This document shows, in pieces, positions 33,497 through 37,421 of a DNA stretch of 37,421 bases; position 1 is the stretch's first letter, and every line of letters begins with the position of its first letter. The notes under the pieces are model-generated. The model saw nothing but the letters and a program-made list of their open reading frames with translations, made no database searches and was not told the origin of the DNA. The translations under genes were made by a program, and so were the position numbers. The DNA is from Burkholderiales bacterium (lineage in GTDB: Bacteria; Pseudomonadota; Gammaproteobacteria; Burkholderiales; Burkholderiaceae_E). Location of the stretch: positions 1 to 37,421 of the forward strand of contig JAPOKJ010000037.1 of NCBI GenBank assembly GCA_029977705.1, in the 5' to 3' direction.

Positions 33497-34954
33497 ATGA
33501 ATACCGCCACCGCCACCGCCACTGCCTTGCGCCAATTGAAGGACCTGCCCAGTCCGCCCGCCGGCCTGTTCGGCGGCAACCTGATGCAGATCAAGCCCAA
33601 GCAGGTGCATCGCATCTTCGAGGGCTGGGCCCGCGATCTGGGCCCCGAGTTCGTGGTCTGGTTCGGCAAGATCCCCTCGCTGGTACTGACCGACCACGAA
33701 CTGATCAGCAAGATCCTGCGTGAGCGGCCCGACGACTTTGCCCGTACCCGGCGGGTCTCGGAGCTGGGGCGCGAGATGGGGTTGACCCCCGGCCTGTTCA
33801 GTGCCGAGGGCGAGTCCTGGCGGGTGCAGCGGCGCATGGTCATGTCCGCCTTCTCGCCAAACCAGATCCGTGCCTATTTCCCCTCGATGCTGCGGGTGAC
33901 CGAGCGCATGCAGCGTCGCTGGCAGCGAGCGGCCAGCCAGGGCACACGCATCGACCTGCTCGATGACCTGATGCGCTACACGGTGGATACGATCACCGGA
34001 CTGGCCTTCGGCAATGATGTCAACACCATTGAATCGGATGACGACATCATCCAGCAGCACCTGAACACGGTGTTTCCGGCCATGGCGCGGCGCGCGTTCT
34101 CGGTGGTGCCTTACTGGCGCTGGTTCAAGCTGCCGGCCGATCGCCAGCTCGACCGCAGCATCGTCGAGATCAACAAGGCGATCGATGGCTTCATCGCCCA
34201 GGCGCGTCAGCGACTTGCGCAGGACCCGGCCCGGCGCGAGGCGCCGCCCAACCTGCTCGAGGCCTTCATCGTCAGTGCGGAGCAGGAAGGCGGCAAGATC
34301 AGCGATCTCGAGATCCGCGGCAATGTGCTGACCATGTTGCTGGCCGGCGAGGACACCACGGCCAATTCAATGGCCTGGATGCTCAGCCTGCTCAAGTCCC
34401 ACCCCGAACAACTGGCCCGCCTGCAGCGCGAGGTACGCGAAGCTTTCCCGCCGGGCCAGGCGCCGACCATGGATGTCCTGAACCGGCTTGAATTCATGGA
34501 TGCCTGCATTCACGAGACGATGCGCCTGAAGCCGGTGGCACCGTTTCTGGCTGTGCAGGCCTTGCGCGAGGTCAGCATCAACCAGATCCGCGTGCCGCGC
34601 GACACCATTGTGTGGACGCTGTTCCGGCACGATGCCACCTCCGAGCGCTACTTCGAGCAGGCCGAACGCTTCGAGCCGCAGCGCTGGATGAGCCCGGGTG
34701 ATGAGGCTGACAAGGGCGGCGTCAGACCCAATGCCAAAGGCATTGCCATGCCCTTCGGCAGCGGTCCGCGCATCTGCCCGGGACGTTATCTGGCGCTGCT
34801 CGAGATCAAGCTGTGCATGGTCATGCTGATGCGCGATTTCGACATCCTGTCCGTGCTGACCGACAGCGGTGGCGAGGCCGGCGAGCGCATGAGCTTCACC
34901 ATGGTCCCCGATGCGCTCTACATGACACTGGCCAGCCGGACCCCGTCAGCTTAG
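33497..34954 (+). CDS. cytochrome P450
   Basis: This encodes 485 residues of a soluble-type bacterial P450, long for that class and nearer to CYP102-like or fatty-acid hydroxylase heads. The haem-ligand loop is FGSGPRICPGRYLA with Cys427. The oxygen-activation helix has AGEDTT (283-288), and the K-helix ExxR is Glu340 and Arg343 (HETMRL). The C-helix WRVQRR is present. No fused reductase or ferredoxin is found, so an outside redox partner is needed. The N-terminus has four ACCGCC-type hexamer repeats encoding Thr-Ala repeats (33503-33526). It follows the Bug gene by 11 bases, suggesting co-transcription. It probably hydroxylates a hydrophobic pathway compound, with the substrate unknown. Confidence 0.95.
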   Translation: MNTATATATALRQLKDLPSPPAGLFGGNLMQIKPKQVHRIFEGWARDLGPEFVVWFGKIPSLVLTDHELISKILRERPDDFARTRRVSELGREMGLTPGLFSAEGESWRVQRRMVMSAFSPNQIRAYFPSMLRVTERMQRRWQRAASQGTRIDLLDDLMRYTVDTITGLAFGNDVNTIESDDDIIQQHLNTVFPAMARRAFSVVPYWRWFKLPADRQLDRSIVEINKAIDGFIAQARQRLAQDPARREAPPNLLEAFIVSAEQEGGKISDLEIRGNVLTMLLAGEDTTANSMAWMLSLLKSHPEQLARLQREVREAFPPGQAPTMDVLNRLEFMDACIHETMRLKPVAPFLAVQALREVSINQIRVPRDTIVWTLFRHDATSERYFEQAERFEPQRWMSPGDEADKGGVRPNAKGIAMPFGSGPRICPGRYLALLEIKLCMVMLMRDFDILSVLTDSGGEAGERMSFTMVPDALYMTLASRTPSA

Positions 34955-34976
34955 GGAGGGTCCGCGCGGACCTTCC
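34955..34976. terminator. perfectly placed palindrome between convergent genes
   Basis: GGAGGGTCCGC and GCGGACCTTCC are adjacent inverted arms of 11 bases with a single G-T mismatch (a wobble pair in RNA). The palindrome fills exactly the 22 bases between the P450 stop (34952-34954) and the TPR stop (34977-34979). It is a likely bidirectional terminator, though T-runs are short. Confidence 0.55.
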
Positions 34977-36296
34977 TTATCGGTAGCCCGTGCGTTGGGC
35001 GGCAGGCCGGTGCCACAGCAGCGAGGCTGCTGCCAACACCTGCGCCGCCGCCGCGCCATCGTCGCAGCGCCGCGCCGCCTGATGCGCCATCTGCAGGAAC
35101 ACGTCGCGCTGGGCATGACTGCCGCCAATGCGCTGCAACTGCGACAGCACCGGCATCATCAGGTCGACGACCTGGCGGTGCTCGCCGCGACCATGGGCCC
35201 AGACCGCCTGACAGACGGGCAGAGCCACTTCCCGGATGCTGGCGGCATGCACCTTGCCGGCGGCCACATGGTCCTGCAAGGCCTGCATGAAGGCCCGCGC
35301 ATCGGCATCGCGGCCTGTGGCCGCCAGGGCCATCATCCAGTGCGGCAGGGTGAGCAGGTTGTCGGCATCGCCGATGCGTGCAGCGGCCTTGTCTGCCAGC
35401 TCGTTCCAGCGAGCGCCCACCGCCATGCCGTGCAGACCGAGACGGAACAGCATGGCCGCCGCATTTTGGATGTCGATGTACAGATCGGGCTGGGCGCGCG
35501 TGAGCGGGGCATCGAGCTGGCGAAAGCGCCGGTCGTACAGGGCCAGGACCGCATCGAATTCGCGGCGCTCGAGGTGGAACAGCGCCTGGTGCCACCACAG
35601 GTGATGGACGATGTTGCTGGCTCCGGACCAGTGCGGCTCGAGCGAACCGAGCAGGGCGATGCCTTCTTCCTGCCGTCCCGTCATCTCGAGGGTGTGGGCC
35701 AGTGCATGGGCGCCCCAGGGATCGGCCGGATCGATCGCCAGTGCAGCGCGCGCGACCGTCTCGGCTGCCTCGAAGTGACCGCATTCCTCGAGGGCAAAGC
35801 TGTGGCAGGAGAGCAGACCGCCAAAGCCGGGCAGGCTCTCGTCCCAGTGGGGACGGATGCGCTCGATCGAGGCCAGCATGGCCTGGGGCCGGCCGAGCCA
35901 GAAATTCAGGAAGTGCGGCATCCGGAAGGCCAGGATGTCACGAGGATGCTGGCGCAGGATGTCCTCCCAGATCGCCAGCGCCTTGTCCTGGTCGTCATCG
36001 AGCCAGGCCTGCAGCGCGGCAACGTGGGCCTGCTCCCTTGCGCTGGCCCGCACCGCCAGTTGCGCGGCCCGCGCGGCCGATTGCGAGGCCACCGGATGGA
36101 AATCGCGTTTGAAGGCGGTCAGCAGGAACAGGGCGCGCAAGGCATGGGCCAGGGCGAAGTCGGGGTCGGCCTCGATCGCCTGGCCCAGCAGGATGCCGGC
36201 GTCGGCCCGGTACTTCAGGTAGCTCAGCAGCGCCTGGTTGAAGGCGTCCCCAGCGCTGTCCGTGCCCAGCGGCAGGCCGTGCAGGTCGTGATTCAT
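34977..36296 (-). CDS. tetratricopeptide repeat protein (TTC38-like)
   Basis: This encodes 439 residues made of helical TPR-like repeats. Segments such as ADPDFALAHALRALFLLT (about 43-60), AALAIDPADPWGAHALAHTL and EEGIALLGSLEPHWSGASN show the TPR pattern of small and large residues, and the order matches the TTC38 family (also found near antibiotic regulators as StaR-like proteins). No signal peptide or enzyme domain is visible, so it probably binds a protein partner in the cytoplasm. The start ATG at 36296 overlaps the crotonase stop by four bases (ATGA), so translation of the two is coupled. The function is unknown. It converges with the P450 gene. Confidence 0.82.
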   Translation of the reverse strand: MNHDLHGLPLGTDSAGDAFNQALLSYLKYRADAGILLGQAIEADPDFALAHALRALFLLTAFKRDFHPVASQSAARAAQLAVRASAREQAHVAALQAWLDDDQDKALAIWEDILRQHPRDILAFRMPHFLNFWLGRPQAMLASIERIRPHWDESLPGFGGLLSCHSFALEECGHFEAAETVARAALAIDPADPWGAHALAHTLEMTGRQEEGIALLGSLEPHWSGASNIVHHLWWHQALFHLERREFDAVLALYDRRFRQLDAPLTRAQPDLYIDIQNAAAMLFRLGLHGMAVGARWNELADKAAARIGDADNLLTLPHWMMALAATGRDADARAFMQALQDHVAAGKVHAASIREVALPVCQAVWAHGRGEHRQVVDLMMPVLSQLQRIGGSHAQRDVFLQMAHQAARRCDDGAAAAQVLAAASLLWHRPAAQRTGYR

Positions 36297-37168
36297 GGTG
36301 CACCTGCGGCGTCTTGGGCATCCCACCAGGGATAGCCCGAGGGCATGTCGGTCGAGACCTTGCCGGGAAAGGCCGGTTTGCGCCGGGCGATGAAGGCGGC
36401 CACGCCCTCGGCCACATCGGCACCTGCGCCCAGTTCGCGTGACATCGGCACATCGATCTCGCGCACGCGCCGATGGTCGGGCTCGGACAGGAAGCGCCAC
36501 ATCATCTGGCGCGTCAGGGCGATCGAGACCGGGGAGGTCTCTTCGACGATCTCGTGCGCAATGGCGCGAGCCGTCTCGAGCAATTGCTCGGGCGGGACTA
36601 CCTCGCTGACCAAACCGCCGCGCAGGGCCTCGGCCGCGTCAAAGACACGCCCCGAGTAGCACCAGCGCAGTGCCTGCTGCAAGCCCACCAGGCGTGGCAG
36701 GAACCAGGCGCTGCCCGCCTCGGGCACCAGGCCACGGCGCGCGAACACGAAACCGATCCTGGCAGCGGTGGAGGCGATGCGGATGTCCATCGGCAGTGTC
36801 AGGGTGATGCCCACGCCGACAGCTGCGCCATTGAGGGCCGCGATCGAGGGTTTGCGACAGCGGTAGATGCTGTCGACGAAGTTGGCCTCTTGCGCCTTGG
36901 CTTCAGGTTTTCCGGTCTGCTCGCCGAACATCACGGCGGCACCGGCCCCGAAACTGGTGGCGCCCCCCGAGATGTCGGCGCCTGCGCAAAAGCCCTTGCC
37001 GGCACCGGTGACGATGATCACGCGCACGGCATCGTCCTGGTCGGCCGCATCGAAGGCCTGGGCCAGCTCACGCCCCATCTGGGCGGTGTAGGCATTGAGT
37101 TTGTCGGGACGGTTGAGGGTGATGGTCAGGACACCATCGGCGATGTCGCATTGGATGTGCTCGGGCAT
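36293..37168 (-). CDS. enoyl-CoA hydratase/isomerase family protein, isomerase-like
   Basis: This encodes 291 residues of the crotonase family. The oxyanion-hole loop is GFCAGADISGG (59-69). The first crotonase catalytic Glu is replaced by Thr122 in GVGITLTLPMD. A Glu at 150 in GLVPEAGSAWFLPRL sits where delta3,delta2-enoyl-CoA isomerases have their single catalytic Glu (for example in yeast Eci1). I therefore favour isomerase or a related activity over hydration. The C-terminal extension (about 250-291) is longer than in plain hydratases and ends in WWDAQDAAGAP. The gene starts 15 bases downstream of the FG-GAP-like fragment on the same strand and overlaps the TPR gene downstream. Confidence 0.88.
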   Translation of the reverse strand: MPEHIQCDIADGVLTITLNRPDKLNAYTAQMGRELAQAFDAADQDDAVRVIIVTGAGKGFCAGADISGGATSFGAGAAVMFGEQTGKPEAKAQEANFVDSIYRCRKPSIAALNGAAVGVGITLTLPMDIRIASTAARIGFVFARRGLVPEAGSAWFLPRLVGLQQALRWCYSGRVFDAAEALRGGLVSEVVPPEQLLETARAIAHEIVEETSPVSIALTRQMMWRFLSEPDHRRVREIDVPMSRELGAGADVAEGVAAFIARRKPAFPGKVSTDMPSGYPWWDAQDAAGAP

Positions 37169-37183
37169 GCGTGCTCTCCTGGG

Positions 37184-37421
37184 TCAGGGGGACAGATTCA
37201 CACTGTGCCATCGATTGCGCCATCTCAAGGCGATCGCTGCCGAGTTGCGAACCGATGTGCCGGATTGGCGGCCTGAAGGGATTGCTTTTGTGGCGCCGAA
37301 GCTGTTCGCGGCCAGAACGAGGGCATAGGGCGCAACCGCACCGTACGCGACTACCCCGCCCGACCCCACTAGGTCGAGCGTGCCATCTCCATCCAGATCG
37401 ACTAGGCTGAAGCTTGATGAA
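37184..37421 (-). CDS. C-terminal end of an FG-GAP/VCBS-repeat-like protein (partial)
   Basis: One minus-strand frame is open from the window edge to a TGA at 37184-37186, about 78 codons. The part nearest the edge reads SFSLVDLDGDGTLDLV, a calcium-binding DxDxDG loop typical of FG-GAP or VCBS beta-propeller repeats found in exported or surface proteins. The rest ends in ALRWRNRWHSVNLSP and does not look like a further repeat, so the last repeat may be cut short or the end may have been altered. Codon use has fewer G/C third positions than the neighbours. The start lies outside the window. It could be a live gene end or a remnant. Confidence 0.55.
   Translation of the reverse strand, partial: SSSFSLVDLDGDGTLDLVGSGGVVAYGAVAPYALVLAANSFGATKAIPSGRQSGTSVRNSAAIALRWRNRWHSVNLSP

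Noticed and set aside
33503-33526. ACCGCC hexamer repeats in the P450 start as a phase-variation tract
   Set aside because: The unit is six bases, so copy change keeps the frame, and there are only three exact copies plus one imperfect one.

Overview
The window looks like a chromosomal accessory (catabolic) region of a high-GC betaproteobacterium, most likely in the Burkholderiales. The main reasons are the strong G/C bias at third codon positions, five Bug-type (TctC family) periplasmic binding proteins with no TctA/TctB membrane partners nearby, and many stand-alone CoA-ester, oxygenase and amidohydrolase genes. I see no rRNA, tRNA, CRISPR array or intact insertion sequence. The genus is inferred and was not tested by any search.

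Layout from left to right. 1-6.2 kb: a possible gene tail, a c-type cytochrome, an HpcH/HpaI aldolase, an enoyl-CoA hydratase-like protein, a GST, a Lin0512-family protein, a VOC protein, an EamA exporter and an Old Yellow Enzyme reductase. 6.3-8.7 kb: two adjacent acyl-CoA dehydrogenases, probably a heteromeric pair. 8.9-12.2 kb: a tight Rieske oxygenase, TauD-like dioxygenase and Bug operon. 12.3-14.6 kb: a SodC lipoprotein, a PPOX-family flavoprotein and a serine hydrolase. 14.6-17.1 kb (minus strand): a second Rieske oxygenase, an SRPBCC protein and an MDR reductase, each joined to the next by an ATGA overlap. 17.2-21.1 kb (plus strand, divergent): an IorA/IorB-type molybdenum hydroxylase and an exported amidohydrolase. 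21.1-25.7 kb: a Bug protein, the housekeeping ribosome-assembly GTPase YlqF/RbgA, an MFS transporter and a maleylacetate-reductase-like dehydrogenase. 25.7-26.5 kb: a crotonase. 26.7-35.0 kb: a long same-strand run of Bug, D-aminoacylase-type amidohydrolase, Bug, SDR, CaiB/BaiF CoA-transferase, Bug and cytochrome P450. 35.0-37.2 kb (minus strand): a TPR protein and a crotonase. 37.2-37.4 kb: the C-terminal end of what looks like an FG-GAP/VCBS-repeat protein.

Together the genes suggest capture and import of small carboxylated or amide compounds (Bug proteins), oxidative attack (two Rieske oxygenases, TauD, P450, molybdenum hydroxylase), hydrolysis, CoA activation (CaiB/BaiF) and beta-oxidation-like steps (acyl-CoA dehydrogenases, crotonases). 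No substrate can be named from sequence alone. The two most unusual assemblies are the divergent Rieske/SRPBCC/MDR and IorAB/amidohydrolase block (15-21 kb) and the triple-Bug/CaiB/P450 run (26.7-35 kb). Every gap between called genes is under 300 bases. Antisense open frames as long as 1270 codons overlie real genes and are artefacts of GC skew.
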